Source: CAZJFH01 sp964545205
GTDB taxonomy: Bacteria > Pseudomonadota > Alphaproteobacteria > Rhodospirillales > Magnetospirillaceae
Direction: 5' to 3'
DNA: 64,000 bases
NCBI GenBank assembly: GCA_964545205.1
Contig: CAZJFH010000012.1
Span: 1 to 64,000, forward strand
The notes under the pieces were generated by a model. That model was not told the origin of the DNA. It was given only the letters and a program-made list of their open reading frames with translations, and searched no databases. The translations under genes were made by a program, and so were the position numbers. This document shows positions 17,498 to 25,374 of this stretch, piece by piece; position 1 is the stretch's first letter; each line of letters begins with the position of its first letter.

Positions 17498-18499
17498 CTG
17501 CGCATCGCCACGTTCAACCTCGAAAGCCTCGACGACCGGACGCGCACCATCGACTTCGCCGACCGCGTCGCGGCGTTGCGCCCGCAGTTCGAGCGCCTGC
17601 GCGCCGACATCCTGTGCCTGCAGGAGGTCAACGCCCAGAGCAGCCGCGGCAGTCGCCAGCGGCATCTGACGGCGCTCGACCGGCTGCTCGACGGCACCGA
17701 ATACGCCGACTTCCATCGCGTCGTCTCGAACAGCCGCGGCGGCGAACGGCCGGCCGACCGCCACAACCTGGTCGTGCTCAGCCGATACGCCATCGAATCG
17801 CACCGCCAGCTCTGGCACGACCTGGTGCCGCCGCCGCGCTACGCCCCGGCGACGCAGCGGCCGGCGCCCCAGCAGGCCGAGGCGGTGGAATGGGACCGGC
17901 CGATCCTGCACGCCGTCGTGCGCCTGCCCGACGACCGCCGCCTGCACGTCCTCGACATCCACCTGCGGGCGCCGCGCGCGGCGTTCCTGCCCGGGCAGAA
18001 GGCCGGCCAGGGCGTCTGGAAGAGCGTCGGCGGCTGGGCCGAGGGTTTTTTCCTGGCGGTGGTGAAACGGGCCGGCCAGGCCCTGGAAGTCCGCCTCGCG
18101 GTGGACCAGATCTTCGACGAGGACCCGGGGGCGCTGATCGCGGTGTGCGGCGACTTCAATTCCGACGACGGCGAGACGCCGGTGCGGACCATCCGCGGCG
18201 ACGAGGAGGACACCGGCAACGGCCACCTCGCCAGCCGCATGCTGGTGCCGCTCGATCGCGGCGTCTCGGAATCGCAGCGCTATTCGGTGATCCACCGTGG
18301 CAAGCGGATCATGCTGGACCATATCCTGGTCTCGCGGCCGCTGCTCGGCTGGTATCGCCGCTCGGAGGTCCACAACGAGATGCTGGGCGACGAACTCGTC
18401 TCGCCGCTGATGGTGAAGGGCTCGCCCGAAACGTACCATGCGCCGGTGGTGGCCGAATTCCGCCCGCCCGGAGCGCCGAACGGCAGGAGGGGGCCATGA
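17498..18499 (+). CDS. Endonuclease/exonuclease/phosphatase-family protein (CTG start)
   Basis: A 333-residue EEP-superfamily phosphohydrolase. Motifs in order: RIATFNLES at the N-terminus, DILCLQEVN (metal-binding Glu), NLVVLSR, LDIHLRAP, CGDFNSDD, LDHILVS and a terminal YHAPVVAEF that replaces the usual SDHxPV. No ATG, GTG or TTG is available in frame before the first core strand. The CTG at 17498 lies 6 nt after GGGAGG (17486-17491) and gives a proper N-terminus, so a CTG start is proposed. A TTG at 17576 would delete the first beta strand. The stop overlaps the next gene's ATG. The substrate is unknown. Confidence 0.88.
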   Translation: MRIATFNLESLDDRTRTIDFADRVAALRPQFERLRADILCLQEVNAQSSRGSRQRHLTALDRLLDGTEYADFHRVVSNSRGGERPADRHNLVVLSRYAIESHRQLWHDLVPPPRYAPATQRPAPQQAEAVEWDRPILHAVVRLPDDRRLHVLDIHLRAPRAAFLPGQKAGQGVWKSVGGWAEGFFLAVVKRAGQALEVRLAVDQIFDEDPGALIAVCGDFNSDDGETPVRTIRGDEEDTGNGHLASRMLVPLDRGVSESQRYSVIHRGKRIMLDHILVSRPLLGWYRRSEVHNEMLGDELVSPLMVKGSPETYHAPVVAEFRPPGAPNGRRGP

Positions 18500-19512
18500 T
18501 CGCCAGCGCTGACCGCTTCGTCGGCTGCCTGCTCGGCCAGTGCGTCGGCGACGCGCTGGGCTTCGTGGTCGAGGGCGAGGGACCCGAGGTCTGCGGCGCC
18601 TATGCGCGCGACGTCGTGCTGGCGCGGCGGCCGGGCGGCCGCGCCCGGGCCGGATACGGCGCCGGGCAGTATTCCGACGATTCGCAGATGGCGCGCGAAC
18701 TGATGCTCAGCCTGGTGGCGCATCGCGGCCTCGATCCGGCCGACTACGCCGCGCGCCTGGCGGCGCTGTTCGCCGAGGACCGCGTCGTCGGCCAGGGCCG
18801 CACCACCACCGAGGCCGCCCAGCGCCTGATCGCCGGCGTTCCCTGGGACCAGGCCGGCACGCCGGCGCCGGCGGCCGGCAACGGCAGCGCCATGCGCGCC
18901 GGGCCGATCGGCCTGTTCTACGCCGGCGACCCCGAGCGGCTGATCCATGCCGCCCGCGACCAGGGCCGCATCACCCACGCCGATCCGCGCTGCGCCGCCG
19001 GCGCGGTGGTGATCGCCGGCGCCACGGCGCTGGCCGCCGCCGAGACCACCATCGATCCCGACGAGTTCCTGGGCACGCTGGGCCGGTGGACGATCCGGAT
19101 CGAGCCGACGGTGGCGACCAATCTGCGCCAGCTCCAGGACTGGATGGACCTCGACGAGGCGTCGGCGGCGCGGGCGATCTCGTGCGCCGGACTGCCGCCG
19201 GGCGTCGACAGCCACTGGCGCGGCGGCATCTCGGCCTTCGTGGTCGCCAGCGTGCTGTGGGCGCTGTACGCGTTCCTGCGCTCGCCGGACGACTACGTGC
19301 GCACCGTCGCCACCGCGATCATGCCGGGCGGCGACGTCGACACCACCGCCGCCATGGCCGGCGCGATCGCCGGCGCCCATCTCGGCTCGCACGCCATCCC
19401 CGACGAGTTCACCAAGCCGCTGAACGACGGCGGCGGCTGGGGCCGCGACGCGCTCTCGGACCTCGCCCGGCGCTGCCGCGAGGCGGCGGTGGCGGCGGCA
19501 CGGGCGGGCTAG
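18496..19512 (+). CDS. ADP-ribosylglycohydrolase family protein
   Basis: A 338-residue protein of the ARH/DraG family, which removes ADP-ribose from targets using two Mg2+ ions. Metal-binding motifs: YSDDSQM at residues 59-65 (Asp pair), THADPR in the middle, and GGDVDTTAAM near residue 278. The N-terminal DRFVGCLLGQCVGDALG is typical. The start ATG overlaps the preceding stop (ATGA), so the two genes are translationally coupled. The TAG stop lies in a CTAG that is the insertion point of a decayed IS; before that event the next bases were the end of the MBL gene now at 23256. Confidence 0.93.
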   Translation: MIASADRFVGCLLGQCVGDALGFVVEGEGPEVCGAYARDVVLARRPGGRARAGYGAGQYSDDSQMARELMLSLVAHRGLDPADYAARLAALFAEDRVVGQGRTTTEAAQRLIAGVPWDQAGTPAPAAGNGSAMRAGPIGLFYAGDPERLIHAARDQGRITHADPRCAAGAVVIAGATALAAAETTIDPDEFLGTLGRWTIRIEPTVATNLRQLQDWMDLDEASAARAISCAGLPPGVDSHWRGGISAFVVASVLWALYAFLRSPDDYVRTVATAIMPGGDVDTTAAMAGAIAGAHLGSHAIPDEFTKPLNDGGGWGRDALSDLARRCREAAVAAARAG

Positions 19513-19669
19513 CAGGCTGTTGAAGAAATCAGTCCGGCTCGCAGACGAAGCCTGAGTCGTCGCCGGAATGGATATAGACATGGCCGACGACGCGCCCGGC
19601 GGTGCCGAGGCCGAGCAGACACTGGTTCGCCGAGCGCACCGAAGGCAATCTCGCCATCGGACGCCCCTT

Positions 19670-19890
19670 TCAAGGTGATGTGGGCCGGGTCGACGCCTCG
19701 CCCCGGAAATCGGCCGGGGCATTGCGGCGGCCGTTTCCCTCTTCGCCGCCGCTCTTGCTCTCCTTGGCCTGGAAGCTCTTCATAAACGCCCACGCCTCAA
19801 TCAGCGTGCTGTCGACGCTGAAGCCGCTCGCTCGACAGGAGCCGCTTGACGTGCGGCTGGGCCACCACGAGGCTGGGCGAGACCAGTTTG
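19670..19890 (-). pseudogene. Transposase fragment (IS5/IS1182 superfamily), frameshifted
   Basis: Conceptual translation gives PHVKRLLSSER, a frameshift, then FSVDSTLIEAWAFMKSFQ, followed by a Gly-rich stretch and NAPADFRGE. The FSVDGTLIEAWAS-KSF pattern (first catalytic Asp region) and the N-x-DFxGE continuation are typical of IS5-type transposases. Both ends of the gene are missing, and at least one frameshift (near 19830) breaks the frame. Confidence 0.75.
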
Positions 19891-20001
19891 ACCCTGATGC
19901 GCTCGAACACCCGCCTGATTGAGGGTCTGCCCGAGGACAAGCGGTGCTGTTCAGCGGACCGCCGGCGAGACCAAGGACTGGTGGCGGTTGATGCGATGCG
20001 T
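19888..20001 (+). pseudogene. Inverted, degraded copy of the 3' end of the MBL hydrolase gene
   Basis: The plus strand reads TLMRSNTRLIEGLPEDK, a frameshift, then VLFSG...ETKDWWRLM. This aligns base by base with the 3' end of the intact MBL gene at 23256-23921 (TLMRSITRLLDGLPEDAVLFSG...AKDWWRFM), with a small internal deletion and scattered substitutions. The orientation is opposite to the intact gene. It lies within the IS remnant and was probably captured during an earlier rearrangement. Confidence 0.75.
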
Positions 20002-20091
20002 TCCGAGCGGCGATTGAGCGGCTGCCCCGAGCACCACAGCCGATTGAATCATGCCGCGAGCCGAGAGGCCATGGACTTTTCACCGGCCTGT

Positions 20092-20106
20092 TAGAACCGC
20101 GCCTGC
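20092..20106 (+). repeat. Left direct repeat flanking the low-GC cassette
   Basis: TAGAACCGCGCCTGC, identical to 23257-23271. In the right copy it is the last codons and stop of the MBL gene read on the other strand. Similarity extends a few bases outward (CCGGCC before both, separated by 3 and 1 bases). Confidence 0.85.
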
Positions 20107-20237
20107 CCTGTAGGGTTGACGATTGGTGCGTTTGCGCCCTTTAATGTTGATGATTCACCCCGGTCGGCGGGCACCTAGCTAGCTATCGCGGGAAGGATTT
20201 AAATTTGCGGCTCCCTCCGCCGGCGCTGTATGGGGAA

Positions 20238-21782
20238 ATGGGCACTATGGCAGAATTTGATTCAATCGCGGCCTCCATCGCGACCATCTCGATGATGATC
20301 ATATTTTTTCTAAATGGCAAAATGACGAGTGATTTGCTGACATCTTCAAGAGATCTTTGGTTCCCTGCGCAGACATCTGGCGGCGCCACCTCGACAGCCT
20401 CCCTAGTCGCCGGAAACCTTTCGTTCGGCATGGGCGTATTCTATTTTATGTTGATCGCGCCTTATTACGGTTGGGTTGTCCTCGTTGTAAGCCTAGGCAC
20501 ATGGCTCATTGGCTTTGCAATAATGGGAATTTTTGTGTCGCGGGACAAAATAATAGATTTTTCGAAATACGATGGCGTCCACCAATATGTTCGGGATGTG
20601 ACCGGATCGAGATCACTTGCTTCAGTTGTGCTAATTTCAAATTTACTTTTTTACTTTGGTCTGCTTGTCGCAGAACTCTACCTGAGCGCTGGAGTGTTTA
20701 GGTTACTGGTGCCGGGCGCGCCACCCGAGATCGCTGGGCTTGCAGGTGTCAGCTTCGTTGCGATTCTCTCACTAATGTACATTCGAATGGGGGGAATGAG
20801 CGCGGTCCTAGCATCCGATCTTTGGCAATTTGCGATGATAATGCTGGGCCTTGTCGTGTTTACTGCCGCAGTGTTTGCCGCTTACGGTGAGCGGAGCTAT
20901 ACGTTTTCTTTGGACATGCTCGGCCCTTCTTCTGAGGTCGACACAGGATCTCTGCTCTTGTATGCCGCGTTTGCCTCGGTGGTAAATATAACTTGGGCAA
21001 TCCCCCAAATAGCACAGTGGCAACGCAACACCGCAACTAAGAAAAGAGCCCAATCAAGCGCAATTTTCAGAGGCGCCGCCGTTTTGTTCATTGTCCATGG
21101 GCTGTACATCGGAATAAGCCAGATATTATCAGCAAACGGCAGTCCGATACGGACGATCAGCGATCTTTTTGAACCGCTTGGCGCGTTAGGGGGCGGGACT
21201 TTTTTTCAGATTGGCGGAGCGCTCGTATTTGCTGGGATCGTTGCATCTATATTTTCTACTGTAGATTCTGCATGCATGGCGCTGGCGACCGGGCTGCGGT
21301 TCTGGAGGTTTAACTTTAGCGCAACCAAACAAGAGGCCACCTCAACACAATGCGGCAGCACAGAAGCAGAAAGAAAAGCCCTGTCCTTAATTGCTGCCGC
21401 AATATTTTTTCTCGCAATCTTGTCGTATGTTGGCCTAAGCGGCAGGTTCGGAAATTTTTCTAGCGGCTACCTTGCTGTTTGCTTTTCTTTTGTGTCGCTC
21501 GTAGTCATTCCTGGACCACTAATTTTTTACTCGTTCCTAACGGATTCCGAACTCGCCGGCGGCAATCCCGAAGTCGGATTCTGGCTTAAGGCTGCGCACG
21601 TCCTCGCTGGCATAATGATATTAGCCGGAGTTGCGGCGCAAGTTGGCTTCGCCAAGCCAGAATATGCTTTCTGGGCGCCGATTGCCGCCTTTGTATTAAC
21701 CATGTCTGCTTGCCATTTTGACGAAGGGATGCGGGGACGCAGGATGTCTAAACTGGCGCCTCAGATGGCTGGAGGAGAGTGA
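20238..21782 (+). CDS. Sodium:solute symporter-like permease
   Basis: A ~514-residue polytopic inner-membrane protein of the SSS (LeuT-fold) type with about 13 predicted hydrophobic helices. The early segment DLWFPAQTSGGATSTASLVAGN is the characteristic region after TM1. IPQIAQWQRNTATKKRAQ and IFSTVDSACMALATGLRF match the conserved SSS core segments with Ser/Thr sodium ligands. The substrate is unknown. Starts are ambiguous: TTG 20205 (after GGAAGGA), ATG 20238 or ATG 20247. Codon use is AT-rich. Its stop is 1 bp from the next ATG. Confidence 0.85.
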   Translation: MGTMAEFDSIAASIATISMMIIFFLNGKMTSDLLTSSRDLWFPAQTSGGATSTASLVAGNLSFGMGVFYFMLIAPYYGWVVLVVSLGTWLIGFAIMGIFVSRDKIIDFSKYDGVHQYVRDVTGSRSLASVVLISNLLFYFGLLVAELYLSAGVFRLLVPGAPPEIAGLAGVSFVAILSLMYIRMGGMSAVLASDLWQFAMIMLGLVVFTAAVFAAYGERSYTFSLDMLGPSSEVDTGSLLLYAAFASVVNITWAIPQIAQWQRNTATKKRAQSSAIFRGAAVLFIVHGLYIGISQILSANGSPIRTISDLFEPLGALGGGTFFQIGGALVFAGIVASIFSTVDSACMALATGLRFWRFNFSATKQEATSTQCGSTEAERKALSLIAAAIFFLAILSYVGLSGRFGNFSSGYLAVCFSFVSLVVIPGPLIFYSFLTDSELAGGNPEVGFWLKAAHVLAGIMILAGVAAQVGFAKPEYAFWAPIAAFVLTMSACHFDEGMRGRRMSKLAPQMAGGE

Positions 21783-21783
21783 G

Positions 21784-22269
21784 ATGGAGGCAATTCACCC
21801 CGGTGTAGCAATAAGCATCCTAGTAGGGCTTTGGAGCGCATTTGGAGGCTGGAAGCTCAACTTTGATCCGTATGGCAAGAGCGTACGCAGGCTTTTGAGT
21901 CTGAAGTTGAATAAAGTTAACGACCTCTGGTCCCACACTCGCTCCTGGGGAACAGTCAGCTGCTTTGTGAGCGACAGAATGTGCTTAAGACTGATGTTTA
22001 TGGTTCACACGCACGAAAAGATTATTACAACGCTTATTTTTGTTGGCGGAGTAGCCGTGTCAGCATCAATCTTACTCGGCACTTTCATTAATTCGCTGGC
22101 AGGCAACAACTTCGCCATTGCGGCTGACGTTATGAATTATTTAGTATTGTTTGCCGCGCCCATGATTTTAGGTGGGATCATCGCCTCCTTTAAGCAATCC
22201 CACAGGGTGGACAGGCTCAAGGATGAAATTATCGCAATGCAAGTTGCTCTCCCCAATGATCAGACCTGA
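21784..22269 (+). CDS. Small three-helix membrane protein of unknown family
   Basis: A 161-residue protein that I do not recognise. One hydrophobic segment is at the N-terminus (VAISILVGLWSAFGGW). A basic/cytosolic-looking region follows at ~25-75, then two more membrane segments (TTLIFVGGVAVSASILLG and MNYLVLFAAPMILGGII) and a charged C-terminal tail likely to be helical (HRVDRLKDEIIAMQ). GGAGGAGAG (21771-21779) precedes the ATG, and the gene begins 1 bp after the permease stop. It may be a partner subunit of the permease. Its 3' end overlaps the methyltransferase start by 14 bp. Confidence 0.75.
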   Translation: MEAIHPGVAISILVGLWSAFGGWKLNFDPYGKSVRRLLSLKLNKVNDLWSHTRSWGTVSCFVSDRMCLRLMFMVHTHEKIITTLIFVGGVAVSASILLGTFINSLAGNNFAIAADVMNYLVLFAAPMILGGIIASFKQSHRVDRLKDEIIAMQVALPNDQT

Positions 22270-23275
22270 AGAAGCTGCATTGTGGCACATTTTTGGTGGA
22301 TATGCTCTCCCAGCTATTCGCCTGGCCATTTCTTTCCGTATCTTTGAAGGCTTGCTTGCTGGCCGGAGATCTGCAGAAACTTTGGCCAACTATTCTGGAC
22401 TGAAAATTGACGAAATTCGGCGAATTATTGACATCCTACGCGGATTTGGGCTTTTGAAGCAGCAGGGCGACCGCTTGGAACTGCCCGCGTCAGTCACAAA
22501 GTTCCTTACTACCGATGGCGCTTCGGTCAATCCCGTGCTCGAAGTGCTATCAGAGGTTTACAATTCTCCCCAGTACCTTCACGCAGTTTCTTCGGAGATT
22601 GCAGCTCATTTAAATCGGTTTTTCCGGGCAAACGCAGTTGAAAATTATTATACTAGGTGGTGGTCGAACCCACTTGAACTTAAGGCTGTATATGACACTT
22701 TTACAAAACTCAACAATGTTATCACTCCCTTGGTTGCGGAGGCCTTTCCGGAACTTCCCGGGGCCACAAGCGTACTTGATGTAGGCGGTGGCAGGGGCGA
22801 ACTCTCTCTGGCGCTCCAGGCTAGGTTCCCGTCGCTCTTGTTCTCAGTGTTCGACCACCCTTCAGTCCGGCGGGAATGCGCGCCGAGCCTGCCTTTCGTA
22901 GCAGGAAACTTTTTCCAGGCGGTCCCAGGCGGCCACGACGTATACATCCTAAAGTGGGTAGTGCACGACTGGCCGGATGACCGCGCGAAGCATTTACTCA
23001 CGAACCTAGCTGATGCACTCCTCGGTGGCGCCCGGGCATACCTCGTCGAAACCATCGTTCCCGCAGACGAACCAAATCCAGCTATTTCGGCGCGACAAAT
23101 GATTCGCGCGGCCTTTTCCCAAGGGCGAGAGCGATCGAAAGTTCAGTTTCTCCAACTGCTGGCATCTGCCGGCCTCCAGCTTATTTCCACACTGCCGGTG
23201 GCGGGCTGCGAAATCTTGGACCTGCACGTGCTTGTAATCGCCAGAGCCGCCGGCCCTAGAACCGCGCCTGCATGA
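22256..23275 (+). CDS. SAM-dependent O-methyltransferase (COMT-like)
   Basis: A 339-residue protein with an N-terminal winged-helix dimerisation domain (~1-90) and a class I methyltransferase domain: SAM-binding VLDVGGGRGELSLAL at 173-187, FDHPSV, and ILKWVVHDWPDDRA at 231-244 with the catalytic-type His237. This is the small-molecule O-methyltransferase pattern of secondary metabolism, so a hydroxylated aromatic substrate is likely but unknown. ATG 22256 lies inside the end of the preceding gene. Its last residues (GPRTAPA) and TGA are encoded by the host direct repeat and overlap the end of the convergent MBL gene by 20 bp, which marks the insertion joint. Confidence 0.88.
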   Translation: MIRPEEAALWHIFGGYALPAIRLAISFRIFEGLLAGRRSAETLANYSGLKIDEIRRIIDILRGFGLLKQQGDRLELPASVTKFLTTDGASVNPVLEVLSEVYNSPQYLHAVSSEIAAHLNRFFRANAVENYYTRWWSNPLELKAVYDTFTKLNNVITPLVAEAFPELPGATSVLDVGGGRGELSLALQARFPSLLFSVFDHPSVRRECAPSLPFVAGNFFQAVPGGHDVYILKWVVHDWPDDRAKHLLTNLADALLGGARAYLVETIVPADEPNPAISARQMIRAAFSQGRERSKVQFLQLLASAGLQLISTLPVAGCEILDLHVLVIARAAGPRTAPA

Positions 23276-23921
23276 ACCGCCACCAGTCCTTGGCCTCGCC
23301 GGCGGTCCAGTGCGGGCCGTGGCCGCTGAACAGCACCGCGTCCTCGGGCAGGCCGTCGAGCAGGCGGGTGATCGAGCGCATCAGGGTCGGGCCGTCGCCG
23401 CCCGGCAGGTCGGTGCGGCCGATGCCCTGGTTGAACAGGGTGTCGCCGGTCAGCACGAAGCCGTCGAAGACGTAGCAGACCCCGCCCGGGGTGTGGCCGG
23501 GGGTGTGGACGACCCGGAACGGGATGCCGCCCATCTCCAGCGCCGGCTCGCCGTCGAAATAGGCGACGGGATCGGGGCCCTGGATGCGCTCGCCGGTCCA
23601 GGCGGCCGCCAGCCCGGCGGCGCCCTCGATCACCGCGCGCTCGTCGGCATGGGCGTGGCAGCCGATGCCGAGGCCGGTCTGGACCGCGTGGGCGGCGCCG
23701 AGATGGTCGAAATGGCCGTGGGTCAGCAGCACCGCCGCCGGCGTCCCGCCGTCGGCGCGCGCGGCGTCGAGGATCGCCGGCGCGTTGCCGCCGGGATCGA
23801 CCACCAGCGCCGCCTTGCTGCTCTTGCTGCGCACCACGTAGCAGTTCTCGTACCACGGCGGCGGGCTGACGACGGTGGCGACGCTGAGGTCGCCGAAGCT
23901 GAGCGGCGAATGGGCGTGCAT
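23256..23921 (-). CDS. MBL-fold metallo-hydrolase (glyoxalase II-like)
   Basis: A 221-residue metallo-beta-lactamase fold hydrolase of the hydroxyacylglutathione-hydrolase-like group. Metal ligands: LLTHGHFDHLGA (HxHxDH), VVHTPGHTPGG, LTGDTLF (Asp) and FSGHGPHW (terminal His). It is shorter than true GloB and lacks the glutathione-binding C-terminal extension, so the substrate is uncertain. The start ATG at 23921 follows GAGGAGCCGCC. Its last codons (CAG GCG CGG TTC TAG) form the right direct repeat of the low-GC insertion, and a broken inverted copy lies at 19888-20001. Confidence 0.93.
   Translation of the reverse strand: MHAHSPLSFGDLSVATVVSPPPWYENCYVVRSKSSKAALVVDPGGNAPAILDAARADGGTPAAVLLTHGHFDHLGAAHAVQTGLGIGCHAHADERAVIEGAAGLAAAWTGERIQGPDPVAYFDGEPALEMGGIPFRVVHTPGHTPGGVCYVFDGFVLTGDTLFNQGIGRTDLPGGDGPTLMRSITRLLDGLPEDAVLFSGHGPHWTAGEAKDWWRFMQARF
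23257..23271 (+). repeat. Right direct repeat flanking the low-GC cassette
   Basis: TAGAACCGCGCCTGC, identical to 20092-20106. It coincides with the stop and last four codons of the MBL gene (minus strand) and with the last codons of the methyltransferase gene (plus strand). Confidence 0.85.
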
Positions 23922-23950
23922 GGCGGCTCCTCGGGCTTTGGTCGGCCCCC

Positions 23951-25288
23951 TCAATAGCCTTCTTCGCCGCCGTTTCCAACCCCTCCGTCGTCGCCGCCGG
24001 CCGGGCGCCGCGACGGCATCGAGCGGATGTGGACGTCGCGCTGCGGGAACGGGATCGCGATGCCGTGCGCCTGGAAAACGTCCCAGATCGCCAGCAGGAT
24101 GTCGCTGGTGACGTTGGCGACGCCCTTGGTCGGGTCGTCGATCCATACCCGCAGCTCGAGGTCGAGCGAACTGTCGCCGAAACCGCGCAGCAGGCAGCGC
24201 GGCTCGGGCTGCGGCAGCACCCGCTTGACCGAGGCGGCCGCGTCGACGCACAGCGCGATCGCCTGGTGCGGATCGCAGCCGTAGGCGATGCCGATCGGAA
24301 TCTTCAGGCGCACCAGCTTGTGCGAGTAGCTCCAGTTCTCGACCCTGTTGGTGATCAGCTCCTCGTTGGGGATCAGGTGCTCGATGCCGTCGCGGGTGAT
24401 CACCGAGACGTAACGGGCGCTGAGCGCGTTGATCCAGCCGTAGGTGCCGCTGATCGCCACCACGTCGCCCGGCTTCACCGACTTGTCGAGCAGCAGGATG
24501 ATGCCGCTGACCAGATTCGAGACCACCTTCTGCAGGCCGAAGCCGAGGCCGAGGCCGATGGCGCCGCCGAACACCGCGAAGGCGGTCAGGTCGATGCCGA
24601 CGGCGTTCAGGGTTGCCAGCACCGCCACCGTCAGCAGCAGCGCGCGCGCCAGCTTGCCCAGCAGGACCTGCACCGACGGCGACAACCCGGCGACCGACAT
24701 CAGCCGCCGCTCGGCCAGCCGCGCCGCCGCCAGCGCCAGCCAGATCAGCACCACCAGCCACAGCACGCCCTTGACCAGCAGCAGCAGCGAGATGCGGGTC
24801 TCGCCCATGTGCAGGGCGACGCCGTCGAGCAGCGCCAGGGTCGGCTGCAGCAGGTTGGTGATGTCGAGCGCCGCCACCGTCCACACGGCGACGGCCGCCG
24901 CGCGCGCCCATACCGGCTTGACGACGACCGCGGCCAGCATGCGGATCACCAGCCACGCGCTCAGCAGGCTGGCCGCCGCCGCGATCAGGCGGTGCGGCCA
25001 GCCGGCCTCCTCGGCGATCCAGCTCGCCGGCCACAGCGGCAGCAACCAGAGCAGCGGCATGGCCGCGGCGCTCAGGGCGGCGGCGACCCGGCGGCCGCCG
25101 GCGTTGCGGGCCAGACGCTTGCGCCAGGCCCCGAGCCTGCGGCGCAGCCACGGCGCCGCCAGCCGCGCCACCGCGAAGGCGGCGAGCACGACCGCAAGCT
25201 GGGCCAGAGCCTCGATCGCCACCAGATCGACGAGAAAACGGCCCCATGCCGTCTGCTTCAACTGTTCGAAGGCCGGTAGCTCGAACAT
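23951..25288 (-). CDS. MscS-family mechanosensitive ion channel
   Basis: A 445-residue inner-membrane protein that releases solutes on hypo-osmotic shock. About five N-terminal hydrophobic helices precede the pore helix. The pore helix AFAVFGGAIGLGLGFGLQKVVSNLVSG shows the Gly/Ala packing of MscS TM3. The beta domain follows with DKSVKPGDVVAISGTYGWI and ITRDGIEHLIPNEELITN, and then the alpha/beta domain. The C-terminus is Gly-rich. It lies 29 bp upstream of the MBL gene on the same strand and may be co-transcribed with it. Confidence 0.94.
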   Translation of the reverse strand: MFELPAFEQLKQTAWGRFLVDLVAIEALAQLAVVLAAFAVARLAAPWLRRRLGAWRKRLARNAGGRRVAAALSAAAMPLLWLLPLWPASWIAEEAGWPHRLIAAAASLLSAWLVIRMLAAVVVKPVWARAAAVAVWTVAALDITNLLQPTLALLDGVALHMGETRISLLLLVKGVLWLVVLIWLALAAARLAERRLMSVAGLSPSVQVLLGKLARALLLTVAVLATLNAVGIDLTAFAVFGGAIGLGLGFGLQKVVSNLVSGIILLLDKSVKPGDVVAISGTYGWINALSARYVSVITRDGIEHLIPNEELITNRVENWSYSHKLVRLKIPIGIAYGCDPHQAIALCVDAAASVKRVLPQPEPRCLLRGFGDSSLDLELRVWIDDPTKGVANVTSDILLAIWDVFQAHGIAIPFPQRDVHIRSMPSRRPAGGDDGGVGNGGEEGY

Positions 25289-25374
25289 CCTCTCTCGCGC
25301 GCCGCTGCCACTCGCGACGTAAACAGCCCCGGGCCGGCGTTTGGTTCTCGCGGCCGCCGTGCTAGGGTCGCCGG

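Larger units (their letters stand above)
19513..20090 (-). mobile_element. Decayed IS5/IS1182-like insertion sequence
   Basis: The left end CAGGCTGTTGAAGAAAT...GTCC (19513-19535) and the inverted right end, read inward as CAGGCCGGTGAAAAGTCC (20090-20073), are recognisable as degraded terminal repeats. Flanking CTAG (19509-19512) and TTAG (20091-20094) fit the YTAR target duplication of IS5-type elements. Only fragments remain inside: a transposase piece, a short unrecognised 42-codon ORF on the minus strand (19529-19657) and an inverted fragment of the neighbouring MBL gene. The element is non-functional. Confidence 0.75.
20107..23256 (+). mobile_element. Low-GC inserted cassette (permease, membrane protein, O-methyltransferase)
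   Basis: About 3.15 kb of roughly 50 % GC with AT-ending codons, in sharp contrast to the ~70 % GC neighbours. It is bounded by the 15-bp direct repeats at 20092-20106 and 23257-23271. It holds three tightly packed plus-strand genes (overlaps and a 1-bp gap) and no integrase or transposase of its own. It was very probably acquired horizontally; the mobilising agent may have been the adjacent IS. Confidence 0.8.

Noticed and set aside
19529..19657. 42-codon minus-strand ORF in the IS remnant as a real gene
   Set aside because: It has a fair ribosome-binding site but lies next to the IS end in a decayed element and matches nothing I recognise. It is mentioned only under the IS entry.
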